From Saprospiraceae bacterium (GTDB taxonomy: Bacteria; Bacteroidota; Bacteroidia; Chitinophagales; Saprospiraceae), in NCBI GenBank assembly GCA_019187225.1, contig JABAQQ010000056.1, forward strand, positions 1 to 64,000: DNA of 64,000 nucleotides, in the 5' to 3' direction. The stretch's first letter is position 1; the number at the start of each line of letters is the position of its first letter. This document shows, one piece after another, positions 16,977-27,081 of this stretch. Under the pieces are notes generated by a model, which was not told where the DNA came from, made no database searches, and saw nothing but the letters and a program-made list of their open reading frames with translations. A program made the position numbers and the translations under genes.

Positions 16977-19900
16977 CTATTTCAACAGCGTCACATCCCC
17001 CTTGTCCGTATATACCTCGCCGTTTCCACAGGTGACCTCCAGATACCAGGCATAAGAATCCGGCGTCAATTCCTTACCTTTGAAGGTGCCGTCCCAACCC
17101 TGTGCCTGCGGGTCAGAAGTTTCATACACCTTTTCTCCCCAGCGATCCCACACCACGAAATACACCTCCTTGATGTCCAGTCCCCGCACGATGAAAAAGT
17201 CGTTGTTGCCGTCGCTGTTGGGCGTGAAGGCTTTGGGTACGAAGATGTACGGTTCGGCGCATTCGCCCGACATGAAATAAACGATCACACTGGCCGTATC
17301 CGGGCAAAGGTCGTCGGCGACGGCAGTGACCGTATAGACCGTCGTTTCCGAAGGTGAAGCGGTCGGATTGGCCGTATCTTCTCCGGTGAGCGAGTTGGAG
17401 GGGGTCCATGAGTATGAAATATTGGCGCCGTTGGTCGTCACGGTTGCCAGCAATTCGGTGGACTGGCCCGGGCAAACGGTATCCTTGCCCATCACTTCAG
17501 CCGTCACCTCGATGCTGATGACGTTGACGTTGAACAACATGGTATCGGCGCACCCGAATTGATTGGTAGCCAGTACCGAATAAACAGAAGTCGTTTCAGG
17601 AGCGACAACGGGGTTGGGAATTGAGTCGAGCGCAGGTGCCCAGACGTAAGTCAGCACGTCCTCCGGGTCGAGGTTGGTCACCGTGAGCTCGGTGCTGTCG
17701 CCTTTGCATATCGAGCGGTTGGCGGGTTCGGCGTCAATTTCGACCGCAGCATTGTTGATTTTGACCGAGTCAACAACCGTACAGCCGGCCGCATTTTCCG
17801 CTTTCACGTAGTAGATGCCGTTTTTCTTCGGCGTGATCACTACCGAGTCGCCCACCGACGGTAGCGGAGGCGTGAAGTCCGGCGATTCCGACCATACAAA
17901 CGTCACGCCATTGGTGTTTCCGGCTTTAATAGTAATGGGATCGTCGGAGCAGACCAACTGATCTTCGGGCAATTCCACCGTTGCAGCTTCTTCAGGCGTC
18001 ACCGTAATAGAGTCCTTGACGATACAGGGCCCGTTGGCGATCGTAGCGGTATAGACCGTCTGTACGAGGGGCATGACGCTTGGATTCGGGCTGTCCGGAT
18101 CAAAGTTCGGGTCATTGGGGTCCGAAACCCATTGATACGTATAGGCGGGGTTAAAATCGGGATTCAATGCCACTGCTTCACCCGGGCAGAACGGCTCTTC
18201 GCTGTTGAGCGAGTCTTTCACAACCGAAATCTGAACCGGCAGGGAAGTAGTGTCCTTGCATCCGATCGCGTCCGTGACGGTCAGATAAGCGATGACCATA
18301 CCTTCTTCGGTGAAGGTAACGACAGGGTTTTCCTCTGCCGATGTCTGACCGGAAGAAAACGACCAGTTCCAGTTTGAAATGGGATAAAAATGGGTGGAAT
18401 TATCGGAAAACTGTAAAAGCGCCGTATCGGCACAACTGACGTAATTGCTCAGGATTGCCGCCTGCACCGCAGCATCCGGCAGCACCATAATGGTCGTATC
18501 GTAAGGCAGAACGCAAATTTCCGGAGAAGTGAATGTCACATGATAGGAGCCCGGTTGAGCGTAGGTATGGGTCGGGCTGGATTCATTGCTCATCATATTG
18601 TCCCCAAAAGTCCATACTCCGCTCACAGTAATATCATTCTGAAAACCTACCACCAGGCCATTGCAAAGATCAATTGTAATGGCGCCTTCCAACGAGGTGG
18701 TGGGGGCTACATTCACATTGCTGCTGAACGTCTGTGTGCAGCCGTGCTGGTTCGTTACAATTACGGAAATCGTGTAATTCCCGGTCGGGCTGGTAGCCGT
18801 CACAGTGGCGGCGCCGGGCGGTGCAATTACGACGTTCGGGTTGCTGGCCGACCATTGGAAAGTCAGATCGTCTGTCGGGTCGAGGTTGGTTACGGCAAAC
18901 ACAAGCGGTACGTTGTCACAGGCTAAAGTATCCGCATCGAATGAAGTTTTCACATCCACGCTGTTGCCGGTGACCGTCGCATTGGCGCTCTCCGAACAAC
19001 CGTATGGATCGGTAGCAATGACGGTATAGACATCCACGCCCTGTGCCTGCACGTTTACCGTTGCTGTGACTCCTACCGTGTCGCCATTACTGTCCAGCCA
19101 GACATAGGTCACGTTGGCGGCAGCATTGGCCTGGGCTGTCAGCGTTGCGGCAGTATCGCAGGTTACAATAGAAGGGTCCTGTACCGTCAGGTTGATCGGC
19201 AAAACGCGGACAACTTCCCTTTCGACGGTATCGGTACAAAGGCCGTTGGCGATAACGAGCTGGTAGACAGTTGTTTCAGTCGGATTCGCGATCACATTGG
19301 TTGCGTCGGGGTCGAAAGTCAGGCCTGCTGTGTTTAGCCAGGTATAGGTATTGTTCGGAGCGCCATTCGTTACGGTGATAGTGACCGGATCGTTCTCACA
19401 ATCTACTGCCGGAACGCTTACATCTGCGGTTGGGGCGCCCGTGATCTGGAATGTCGAGTCAATGACAGCCGTACATCCCTGCGCTGAAGTTACCGTCAGG
19501 TGTACCGTTCCCGTTTCATCCATCGGGAATTGCAGGGAGGGTGGATTTTGCTGGGTGGAAGTTGCAGTGCCGTTGCTCCAGAAAATGGACCAATTCCAGG
19601 ATACGATGGTACCGGAGGAGTCTTTCGATTGATCCAGAAATTGGACCGTAATGCCGTCGGCCTCACATTCGAGCACCATGAGTTCGTAGTCAGCAACGGG
19701 ATTGGACAAAGCCTCGATCTCCGCCGTTTCAATGGCCGTACAACCCTTTTCATCCGTCACACTAACAGTATAAATGCCGGTACCAAGGCCGGTAATATTC
19801 GGTCCTGTGGCGGTGGAACTGTCCGGGAATGTCCACACATAATCATACGGCGTTGTTCCGCCCGTCGCGACGGCGGCTGCACTGCCGGTTTGGTCGGGCG

Positions 19901-21380
19901 GGCAGGTTACATCCGTATGAGTCACGGCGAGATGTACCTCGGTCTCCGCTCCGATGGTGTCGGTTGCGGTGCCCAGGCAACCGGTGTTGATATCCGTCAC
20001 GGTGACGGATACGATCGTACCCGCTGCAAGGCTGTCTATCTGCGGGCTGTTCGGTTGCGGTTGTGGTTGCCATTGATAATTATAAACGCCGGTGGGCGGA
20101 TCAACGGTAGCCACTACGGTGCCATTGTCGATGCCGGGGCAGGTCGCATCTGTCAGATTCAGGTTGACGTCAAGAGAACCAATGGAATCCAGCGTTATGA
20201 TCACGTCATGCTGACAATGATTTGCATCAAAGATACATACATAATAATCGCCTGGCCCTAATCCGCAAACAGTAGGGCCTGTGATGCCCAGAACGGGCCA
20301 CATATACGTGTATGGTGGCGTGCCGCCGGTACCCTGCACAGTAATGCAGCCATTGTTGCCGCCGCAGGCGGGCGAGATCGAGACAATGATCCCACCCAGG
20401 GGATCTGGAATATTTATAGTATCGCTGGCGGAAGCGGTGCAACCGAATTTGTCATATACCGTCACCGAATAGATACCTGCCGGAAGCCCTTGCTGGCCGG
20501 ATTGGTTGCTGCCGTTGCTCCAGACATAGGTGTAGGGAAGATTTCCTCCGGCAACGATCGCGCTGACCGCACCTCCGTCAGGCAGGTAACTGCACGGGAT
20601 ATCCGTGGCAATGACGTCTACTAACAATTGAGCCTGGTCCAAAAGCATTGCCGTATCCGTGAAAGTACATCCCGTCGCGTCGGTAATAGTGATACCGTAA
20701 TTGCCCGCCGGCACATTGATCAGCGATTGATTGGCGACGCCATTTTCCCAAACATAGCTGAAACCGGGGTTGGTGCCATATACGAGAACGTCAATGGAGC
20801 CGGTCGGCTGTCCTGCGCACAAGGGCTGATGGTAGGTGTAGACCGGAAAAAATTCAGCCACCGGCGCCACGTTGTATGCCTCCACCTGAGAACAGCCGTT
20901 CGCATCCGTGACGGTTACGATGTAAGTGCCCGCCTGATAGACGACAATCGTCTGGGTGATCTCGTTTGTATTCCAGGAATAGGCAAAAGGCGCCGTGCCG
21001 CCGGCAGGATTGGCCGTCAGAGTTCCCTCATCGCTTGTGCAACTGAATCCGGTCGCTTCAAAATCCACCGTTAGCGGATCGGGCTGCGTTACCGTCACGC
21101 TGCCGGTTGCCGTCAGACCGTTCTGGTCGGTCACGGTCACAGAAAAGACGCCCGCACCGATTCCGAAAGTAGTCTGCCCGGTTTGGTTGTTGCTCCAAAG
21201 GTAGGCATAGGGCTCGGCACCGCCGGTGGCAGTCACCGTCGCCGTCCCATTGGTGAAGCCATTGCAGGTAGGTTCGGTTGAATTGAAAGTAAGTTGGATT
21301 TGTCCGGAAGCGCTTATCGCAGCCAGCAACACCAACAGCGCCGGTAAAAGGCCGTATTTCATGCGGTAGAGGATTTTCAT
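16977..21380 (-). CDS. Giant SprB/PKD-repeat cell-surface protein, T9SS type B
   Basis: About 1467 residues. Signal peptide (MKILYRMKYGLLPALL... SASGQ), then some seven or more tandem SprB-type repeats of about 70-75 residues (pattern: CxGxxxG...GGxxPYxYxWSNG...GxYxVTVTDxxGC), PKD-like domains in the second half (PTHTYAQPGSYHVTFTS; NPVVTFTEEGMVIAYLTV), and a C-terminal gliding-motility-associated (CHU_C/type B) sorting domain (FVPKAFTPNSDGNNDFF, WDRWGEKVYET, GWDGTFKGKEL). This is the architecture of the SprB gliding adhesin and relatives, exported by T9SS with the help of a PorP/SprF partner; such a partner is encoded at the head of this same locus. The start at 21380 is preferred to 21398. 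Confidence 0.92.
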   Translation of the reverse strand: MKILYRMKYGLLPALLVLLAAISASGQIQLTFNSTEPTCNGFTNGTATVTATGGAEPYAYLWSNNQTGQTTFGIGAGVFSVTVTDQNGLTATGSVTVTQPDPLTVDFEATGFSCTSDEGTLTANPAGGTAPFAYSWNTNEITQTIVVYQAGTYIVTVTDANGCSQVEAYNVAPVAEFFPVYTYHQPLCAGQPTGSIDVLVYGTNPGFSYVWENGVANQSLINVPAGNYGITITDATGCTFTDTAMLLDQAQLLVDVIATDIPCSYLPDGGAVSAIVAGGNLPYTYVWSNGSNQSGQQGLPAGIYSVTVYDKFGCTASASDTINIPDPLGGIIVSISPACGGNNGCITVQGTGGTPPYTYMWPVLGITGPTVCGLGPGDYYVCIFDANHCQHDVIITLDSIGSLDVNLNLTDATCPGIDNGTVVATVDPPTGVYNYQWQPQPQPNSPQIDSLAAGTIVSVTVTDINTGCLGTATDTIGAETEVHLAVTHTDVTCPPDQTGSAAAVATGGTTPYDYVWTFPDSSTATGPNITGLGTGIYTVSVTDEKGCTAIETAEIEALSNPVADYELMVLECEADGITVQFLDQSKDSSGTIVSWNWSIFWSNGTATSTQQNPPSLQFPMDETGTVHLTVTSAQGCTAVIDSTFQITGAPTADVSVPAVDCENDPVTITVTNGAPNNTYTWLNTAGLTFDPDATNVIANPTETTVYQLVIANGLCTDTVEREVVRVLPINLTVQDPSIVTCDTAATLTAQANAAANVTYVWLDSNGDTVGVTATVNVQAQGVDVYTVIATDPYGCSESANATVTGNSVDVKTSFDADTLACDNVPLVFAVTNLDPTDDLTFQWSASNPNVVIAPPGAATVTATSPTGNYTISVIVTNQHGCTQTFSSNVNVAPTTSLEGAITIDLCNGLVVGFQNDITVSGVWTFGDNMMSNESSPTHTYAQPGSYHVTFTSPEICVLPYDTTIMVLPDAAVQAAILSNYVSCADTALLQFSDNSTHFYPISNWNWSFSSGQTSAEENPVVTFTEEGMVIAYLTVTDAIGCKDTTSLPVQISVVKDSLNSEEPFCPGEAVALNPDFNPAYTYQWVSDPNDPNFDPDSPNPSVMPLVQTVYTATIANGPCIVKDSITVTPEEAATVELPEDQLVCSDDPITIKAGNTNGVTFVWSESPDFTPPLPSVGDSVVITPKKNGIYYVKAENAAGCTVVDSVKINNAAVEIDAEPANRSICKGDSTELTVTNLDPEDVLTYVWAPALDSIPNPVVAPETTSVYSVLATNQFGCADTMLFNVNVISIEVTAEVMGKDTVCPGQSTELLATVTTNGANISYSWTPSNSLTGEDTANPTASPSETTVYTVTAVADDLCPDTASVIVYFMSGECAEPYIFVPKAFTPNSDGNNDFFIVRGLDIKEVYFVVWDRWGEKVYETSDPQAQGWDGTFKGKELTPDSYAWYLEVTCGNGEVYTDKGDVTLLK

Positions 21381-21410
21381 AATATTAGGCTCGTTCATGG
21401 CGATTTTTTC

Positions 21411-21499
21411 GGTTGATAAGGTTGATGAGGATTGATACAGGTTGATGAAAGTAGAAAAGGTTTATCGCGGTTTATTTAAATCAACCTTCATCAACCCTT
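21411..21499 (-). repeat. Inverted GGTTGAT/ATCAACC arrays upstream of the adhesin
   Basis: Plus-strand GGTTGAT units at 21411-21451 (period 9-10) and ATCAACC units at 21478-21499. Read with the genes, the G-rich copy lies just after the OmpA-like gene's stop and the C-rich copy just before the adhesin start. They could pair around a 26-bp spacer. Confidence 0.7.
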
Positions 21500-21515
21500 A
21501 ATTACATTGATCAAT

Positions 21516-23930
21516 TCAATTTTTAAACATGCGCACTTCGATGATTTCCGCCCGCCGTTCGCGCGAGGCTTCCAGGCTGAATACCGAACGGCGTTTGTCG
21601 CGGGCGTCGTCGCTTACGCCGGGCGCCGCGGCGCTTTCACCGAGGGGCAAGGTGCTCACTTTCAACTGCCCGTTGCGGACGTATTGCTCGAAAACACCGT
21701 TGTCGAATTTTCTGAAATAGTTGCGTACACTGGCGATCCGGCGTTGCGTGAGCGCCATGTTGTAGTCTGAAGAAGCGAGGGGACTGGCGAAAGCTTTCAC
21801 CATGATCTCGATGTTCGAACCTCCTTTCAGGAAAAGGCCGAGATTGCCGGCGAATGCTTCCAGTTTGACGTAACCGGTTTGAACTTCTTCATCAAAAAAT
21901 TTGCCCAATTGCAACACCGCGCTTTCTTTTTCGGCACCTTGCAAATGAGCCGTATACCGCTCGAGAAATATCTCGCGCCGTGTCATGTAGCGTTCCACCG
22001 TCTGTTCGTAGGTCTGCGAGGTCGTGGTATAGCGGGTGCGCGGGTCGGGTTGGTCGTTGTCGAAAAACAAGGTGATCGGCAGGTAAGCGCTCATGTTCGC
22101 CGGGCTGAGGAACAGGTTTTTATACATGGTGGAACCTGCTTTGATGGCCTTCAATTCTTCCGCTGTCACAACGGCCGTATCGGGCAAAAAGCCCGGTTTT
22201 TCCGCAATGACGGTGAACATGCGCAGCCCGCCGACTTCCATTTTCGATTCGTTGCTGTTCGCGCCGGTGTTCTTCTGATTCGACTTTACGCCCGGCGTTT
22301 CATAGATGCGCACCAACACGTCGAAGAGCGGATCTTTCGTCCATTCATGGTAGGTTTTTACCGCCAGGGCGATTTGGGGAGTGAGGAATAATTTCTCTAC
22401 AAATTTCCGGTCGGCGGGAAGGGTATTGGTCGAAAGATAAACCGTATCGGGCGTGTAAAACTCCTTCTGCGCGATCACTGTGTATTGCTCCCGGCGGATG
22501 GCGAAATCCGCTTCATTTTTGTCGCCGGAAAATTTGGTGGCGGATGGAGCGGCGTCCGGCGCTTCTGTGAGCGTAAATACCACACCCGCCAGCGGGTCTT
22601 CGTCGGGGTTTGCAAAAGCGAGCGTTTTTAATTCGATCGGCAGATACGTCGCTTTGTAAATGTCGAAGCAACAGGCATCGTCCGCCACTGTCGCCGATGC
22701 TTCGCGGTTCGAGGTAAACAACACCGTTCCGTCGTTTTGCAGGGCAAAATACAAGTCGTCGTAGCTGCTGTTGAGCGGCACGTCTAAGTGCTCCGGCTCC
22801 TGCCAGGCATTGTCTTTCCAGGCAGACTTATAAATATCGAATCCGCCGATGGTCTGACGTCCCGTCGTGCTGAAATAGAGTGTTTTATCTGGTTCGTCAA
22901 AAAACGGCGTCGCGTCATCCTGGGGCGTATTCAGCGCGGCGAGGTTCTCCGGCTTGCCAAAATTGCCCGCTGCGGAGAAGAGTGCTTTCCAGATGTCCAG
23001 GCCGCCTTGACCGCCGGGCCGGTTGCTCACAAAATAGAGTTCATAGTAGCCGTTCTCAGTAGCGCGAATGTGCGGCTGGGTCGTTGTAAAACCGGGAGTA
23101 TTGATCGTTTCCGGCAGTTTTAGGGGCGCCGACCAACCGGCAGCCGTTTCAGATGCGAAATACAATTCGCATGAAATAGCGCCCACATCCACGTAATCGC
23201 ATTTATTGAAAATCATCACTTTCCCATCGGGGCTGAAAGCAGTGTTGGCCGTATGGCGCTTCACATCGTTGAAACCGGCCGGTACGCCATCGGTTCCTTC
23301 GCGCGACTCCATCACTTTCACAATGGGGCGTCCGGGGTAGTTCTTGTCGCCCCATTCTATTTCGCGGAAAGAGGAATAGACCAGCGTATTGCCGCGCATG
23401 GTGGCGGCAAATTCGGATTGGGCAGTGTTGGGTGTTTCATCTGGAAGGCGCTCCACGAGAATGCTGTTGTCGGGGTTGTTGAGTCGTTCGAGTGCCCAGA
23501 CGCACTGCTCGATGTCCTGCTCGGCCAGTTTGCGCAGCGGCGAACCCATGGCGGCGGAAGCGGTAAATCGCCGGTACAGGCGTATCGCTTCGTCGTATTT
23601 GCCCAGGTATTTTTTCACATTGGCCAAGCGAAAAGGAGCGTCGGGAAATTTGCCGTTTTTGTCGGCTTCCAGGGTTTGTTGGAGCAATACTTCGGCTTGC
23701 CCGTAAGCGCCAAACTGGCGGGCAGCATCCGCATAGCGGTAAGATACATCGAAGCGAGCAGGCTCCATTTCAAGGACTTTTCCAAAATACTGCATGGCGG
23801 CATAATAATCTTTTGCCTCCATAGCGTTGTTAGCGGCGTTTTCGTAGGCTCGTGGTGTTTGCGCGCCGGCTCTCCCTGCCAGCATGGCAATAGAGCACAC
23901 AATGAAAGTGGCTCCCGTCAACTTGTTCAT
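21516..23930 (-). CDS. PorE-like TPR - PD40 - OmpA family protein (paralogue 2)
   Basis: 804 residues: signal sequence (MNKLTGATFIVCSIAML), TPR-type helices (about 25-130; NNAMEAKDYYAAMQYFGKVLEMEP), a six-bladed PD40-type propeller (about 160-430; TAFSPDGKVMIFNKC, YELYFVSNRPGGQGGLDIW, TLYFSTTGRQTIGGFDIY), carboxypeptidase-regulatory-like segments, and a divergent OmpA peptidoglycan-binding domain (YNMALTQRRIASVRNYF; SRERRAEIIEV). This order matches PorE, the T9SS component that binds peptidoglycan at the outer membrane, though no lipobox Cys is evident. The upstream in-frame ATG at 24083 would only add repeat-derived residues. Confidence 0.88.
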   Translation of the reverse strand: MNKLTGATFIVCSIAMLAGRAGAQTPRAYENAANNAMEAKDYYAAMQYFGKVLEMEPARFDVSYRYADAARQFGAYGQAEVLLQQTLEADKNGKFPDAPFRLANVKKYLGKYDEAIRLYRRFTASAAMGSPLRKLAEQDIEQCVWALERLNNPDNSILVERLPDETPNTAQSEFAATMRGNTLVYSSFREIEWGDKNYPGRPIVKVMESREGTDGVPAGFNDVKRHTANTAFSPDGKVMIFNKCDYVDVGAISCELYFASETAAGWSAPLKLPETINTPGFTTTQPHIRATENGYYELYFVSNRPGGQGGLDIWKALFSAAGNFGKPENLAALNTPQDDATPFFDEPDKTLYFSTTGRQTIGGFDIYKSAWKDNAWQEPEHLDVPLNSSYDDLYFALQNDGTVLFTSNREASATVADDACCFDIYKATYLPIELKTLAFANPDEDPLAGVVFTLTEAPDAAPSATKFSGDKNEADFAIRREQYTVIAQKEFYTPDTVYLSTNTLPADRKFVEKLFLTPQIALAVKTYHEWTKDPLFDVLVRIYETPGVKSNQKNTGANSNESKMEVGGLRMFTVIAEKPGFLPDTAVVTAEELKAIKAGSTMYKNLFLSPANMSAYLPITLFFDNDQPDPRTRYTTTSQTYEQTVERYMTRREIFLERYTAHLQGAEKESAVLQLGKFFDEEVQTGYVKLEAFAGNLGLFLKGGSNIEIMVKAFASPLASSDYNMALTQRRIASVRNYFRKFDNGVFEQYVRNGQLKVSTLPLGESAAAPGVSDDARDKRRSVFSLEASRERRAEIIEVRMFKN

Positions 23931-24022
23931 GGTTATACACGGTTTTGCCGGGCGGGAGATTACGGGGAGTAAACCAAGGGTTCGTTGCGGCGGTAATGGG
24001 GTGGGATTAAAAGTTAGAGTAT

Positions 24023-24082
24023 AAAGGTTTGAGGGTTTGAAGGTTTCTGGTTCCATCAACTTTCCAGCCCTCAAACCCTTCA
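24023..24082 (-). repeat. GGTTTGA / TCAAACC repeat pair between PorE-like genes
   Basis: Plus strand has GGTTTGA-type units (24026-24050) and CCAGCCCTCAAACCCTT (24064-24080). On the coding strand the G-rich copy starts at the TGA stop of the upstream gene and the C-rich copy follows, as in other junctions. Confidence 0.65.
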
Positions 24083-26920
24083 TATCCCTTTCGTCCCGCG
24101 TTTCACTTCCACTCCAATGATCTCCAGTCGGCGTTCGCGTGAGGCACGGGGGTCGTAGATGGAACGACGGAGGTCTTTGGGGTCGTCGCTGATATCTTTG
24201 GGGGCGAGATTTTCGCCGTTGGGTTCGAGTTTGATAACGATCTGGCCATTGTCAACAAATGGCTTGTAGATACCGCCGTCGTGTTTCAGGAAGTGGTTGC
24301 GCACGCTGGCCACGCGGCGGGCAGTCAGGTTCATGTTGTATTGGGCATTGGCCCGGGGCGATGCGAAACCTCTGAGTGTGAGGACGATATAATCGCCGCG
24401 CTCCATCATTTTGTACAGGTCTTCGGAGAAAAAGAAGAGCCGCTCCCAGCCGCCGCGCACATCGCGTTCGAAGAATACATCAATGGAGTCCAGCGCTGCC
24501 TGTTTCTCCGTCCCTGCCAGGCCTTCCGCGAATTTTTCCAGAAATTCCGGTTTACGGCGATAGAAGTCCACATAAGTCGGGCGGTATTCACGGTCCGTTG
24601 TGGTTTTGGTAGAGCGTTTATCGGGTTCGTCGTTGTCGAAATAAAGCCGGATGGGCAGGTATGCCTGGAGCGCCAGCGGCCTCAGCCGCAATTCGCGTTC
24701 GATGTGGTGAAAAGCCTGATTGGCCGGCAGGTCTTTCGTGGAAAAGCGCGCGGTATCGCTTGTGAATCCGTCTTTCAGTGCTACGACAAGATATTGCCGG
24801 TCGTAACTAACGAGCGTTTCGTAATTTTTCACGCCGGGAGGGCTCATCCATTGTTCCTTGCGGTCGCCTCCTTCAATTTCGAATAATTTGTAGGTGACAC
24901 CATACAGCGTATCGCGGGTCACGGCGTGCAGTGTATGCGCAGTGAACTCGACCCCTTTCGTCAGGTACAATTTGCGCTCGAGGGTAACGGCATCGAGCAA
25001 TCCTTCGGTAGATATTTCATCGGTCGAATCCTGCGTATAGCCGCGTTTGAAGGCCGTCGCATGGTAGCGGGATTCAAAATCAATGTCGTAATCGAAGCGA
25101 TTGGATTCGTTGTTGACGCGTTCCAGCAAGTCCAGCGGCGCATCGCCCTTGCCGGTTAGCTTTTTGCCATCCACGAATTTTTGCAGCGTTTTGAACCGCA
25201 CGGTTGCGCCCGGGATAGGCTCCCCGGTTTTTTTGTCGTACACAGTGACGATCAACTGCGGTTTGGCGGGTTTCAGGTACAACTTTTTGACCAGAGTATC
25301 TTTCCAGATAGTAGGCGGCGTTTCAAAACGGACCGTATCGGGGCTAAAGCGGGGTTTTGTGGCAACGATCATGTAGGAGCAGCGCGGCTGCAGGTCGAAG
25401 CCGAAAAAGGTGCCGTCTACTTTTACTTTCCGCTCTTCCACCGGCTCGCCTTTGGCTGAAAATTCCACCAATTGCATCGTCGTACGGGCGAGGGAGTCGC
25501 CCGTTTCTTTGTGGAAAGTGACGGCGAGCATGACCGGTTTTTCGATGGCCGAGCGGTAAATATCATAACAGCAGGCTTGTTCGCCCGGGATCTCTCCTTT
25601 GTCTTCGGCCTTAAACGCGTTGGATCCCTTGCGGTTGGACGCGAAATAAGCCGTTTTGCCATTCTTCGAAACGCTGAAATAGGCATCGTTGGCGGGCGAA
25701 TTGATGGGCATGCCCATGTGCACCGGCTCGTCCCATACGTCGCCGTGTCCTTTCACGCGGTAAATATCGAAGCCGCCGACCGATTGCAGGCCGTCGGTGC
25801 TGAAATAGAGCGTACCGCTGCCGTTGTGGTAGAACGGCGTTATGTCATTTTCTTTCGTGTTGATGGCGGCGAGGTTCACCGGTTGTGAAAACTCATCGCC
25901 CGAAACGCGGCTGTACCAGATATCGCGCTGGCCTTTTCCGCCGGGACGGTTACTCACAAAATAGAGTATCTCGGTAGAATCGCCCGGCGACCGCCCGATG
26001 CTCGGCTCGGTGTTGGTGGAATCGGGGTGATTGATGTGCGGCGGCAGTTTGACCGGCTGCCCCCAGGTGCTACCAGTCATTTTCCGCATAAAGATGTCGC
26101 AACGGATCTTGGCCGTCTTGTCGATATATTCGCACACGGTATAGTACATCACATCGCCTTTCTCATTGAAGGTGACGTTGGTCGTATGTTTGCCTTCCTC
26201 GTTGAAATCGGCCAGTTCGCCTTTCAATGTATCGCCGGGCTGCGGAGTGGCGTGCAGGGTTTTGGCCAGTCGCCGTTTGGGATAATTTTTATCTTTTTCA
26301 AATTCAAAGCGGGCCGAGGAGAAGTAAATACCTCCGTTCTGGGGTTGCGGCGCAAAATCGGCATAAATGCTGTTGATTTCTTTCAGCGTATCCAGCGGCG
26401 CCTGAAGATCCGAATTTTCGGCAATCGCAAACGCCCAATCGCAGTTTTCCAGACCTGTCTGAGCATCTTCCAGCACTTCCTGCGTGATACCGACCGGCGT
26501 TTCGATATAGAGGAAGCGGCGGTAAAGTTCTTTGGCTTCCTTGTATTTGCCGAGGTGGAATTTGGCTTGTGCCAATTTCACCAATTGCATGCCGTCGGCA
26601 GTGGTGAGTTTGTTGTTCACGACACGCCCGAAGGCCATTTCGGCCTGTTCGTAAGCGGAAAAACGCATCGCGGCGTCGCCGTATTTTTCCAGGGCGGGCA
26701 TGCGCAGACTATCGTATTCGAGGGCGCGGCGGTAAAAAACCATCGCCGTGTAATCGTCCCCTTTGGCCACGGCTTTTTCGGCTTCGCGTTCCAGGGTGCT
26801 GACATTTTGGGCGCGGTCGGGGTCGGCGTTGATCTTATCCGTAATACCGCTCTGGCTTTGAGCCGTTTGCACGGCAAAAAGCAGGATTATAGTGAAAAGA
26901 AGTAAGTGTTTGGCCTTCAT
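24080..26920 (-). CDS. PorE-like TPR - PD40 - OmpA family protein (paralogue 1)
   Basis: 946 residues with the same order as its downstream paralogue: signal peptide (MKAKHLLLFTIILLFAVQT), TPR helices (about 40-160), PD40 propeller (about 190-450; NVTFNEKGDVMYYTVCEY, ILYFVSNRPGGKGQRDIWYS, TLYFSTDGLQSVGGFDIY), three carboxypeptidase-regulatory-like repeats (VTVYDKKTGEPIPGATV is the clearest) and a C-terminal OmpA-like domain (NMNLTARRVASVRNHF; SRERRLEIIGV). The family links surface/secretion machinery to peptidoglycan. Lies second in the PorP-led cluster, followed by paralogue 2 and the adhesin. Confidence 0.9.
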   Translation of the reverse strand: MKAKHLLLFTIILLFAVQTAQSQSGITDKINADPDRAQNVSTLEREAEKAVAKGDDYTAMVFYRRALEYDSLRMPALEKYGDAAMRFSAYEQAEMAFGRVVNNKLTTADGMQLVKLAQAKFHLGKYKEAKELYRRFLYIETPVGITQEVLEDAQTGLENCDWAFAIAENSDLQAPLDTLKEINSIYADFAPQPQNGGIYFSSARFEFEKDKNYPKRRLAKTLHATPQPGDTLKGELADFNEEGKHTTNVTFNEKGDVMYYTVCEYIDKTAKIRCDIFMRKMTGSTWGQPVKLPPHINHPDSTNTEPSIGRSPGDSTEILYFVSNRPGGKGQRDIWYSRVSGDEFSQPVNLAAINTKENDITPFYHNGSGTLYFSTDGLQSVGGFDIYRVKGHGDVWDEPVHMGMPINSPANDAYFSVSKNGKTAYFASNRKGSNAFKAEDKGEIPGEQACCYDIYRSAIEKPVMLAVTFHKETGDSLARTTMQLVEFSAKGEPVEERKVKVDGTFFGFDLQPRCSYMIVATKPRFSPDTVRFETPPTIWKDTLVKKLYLKPAKPQLIVTVYDKKTGEPIPGATVRFKTLQKFVDGKKLTGKGDAPLDLLERVNNESNRFDYDIDFESRYHATAFKRGYTQDSTDEISTEGLLDAVTLERKLYLTKGVEFTAHTLHAVTRDTLYGVTYKLFEIEGGDRKEQWMSPPGVKNYETLVSYDRQYLVVALKDGFTSDTARFSTKDLPANQAFHHIERELRLRPLALQAYLPIRLYFDNDEPDKRSTKTTTDREYRPTYVDFYRRKPEFLEKFAEGLAGTEKQAALDSIDVFFERDVRGGWERLFFFSEDLYKMMERGDYIVLTLRGFASPRANAQYNMNLTARRVASVRNHFLKHDGGIYKPFVDNGQIVIKLEPNGENLAPKDISDDPKDLRRSIYDPRASRERRLEIIGVEVKRGTKGI

Positions 26921-26976
26921 GACGGCGTGATTAAGAATTTCCGAAAGGGGGATTACAATTGTTGTTCAGGTGTCAG

Positions 26977-27030
26977 GGGTTGATAGGGGGAGGATTAAAA
27001 GGTTGGTTGATAAGGTTGATAAGGGATTAC
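26977..27030 (-). repeat. GGTTGATAAG-type array upstream of PorE-like gene 1
   Basis: Several GGTTGATA/GGTTGGTTGATAAGGTTGATAAGG units on the plus strand; read on the coding strand they are CTTATCAACC units located 57-110 nt before the start codon. Same family as 21411-21499. Confidence 0.6.
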
Positions 27031-27081
27031 ATCGTATTTGTCTTTAATATTTTAACCCTGAAAAGATATTTCTGTCGCCTT

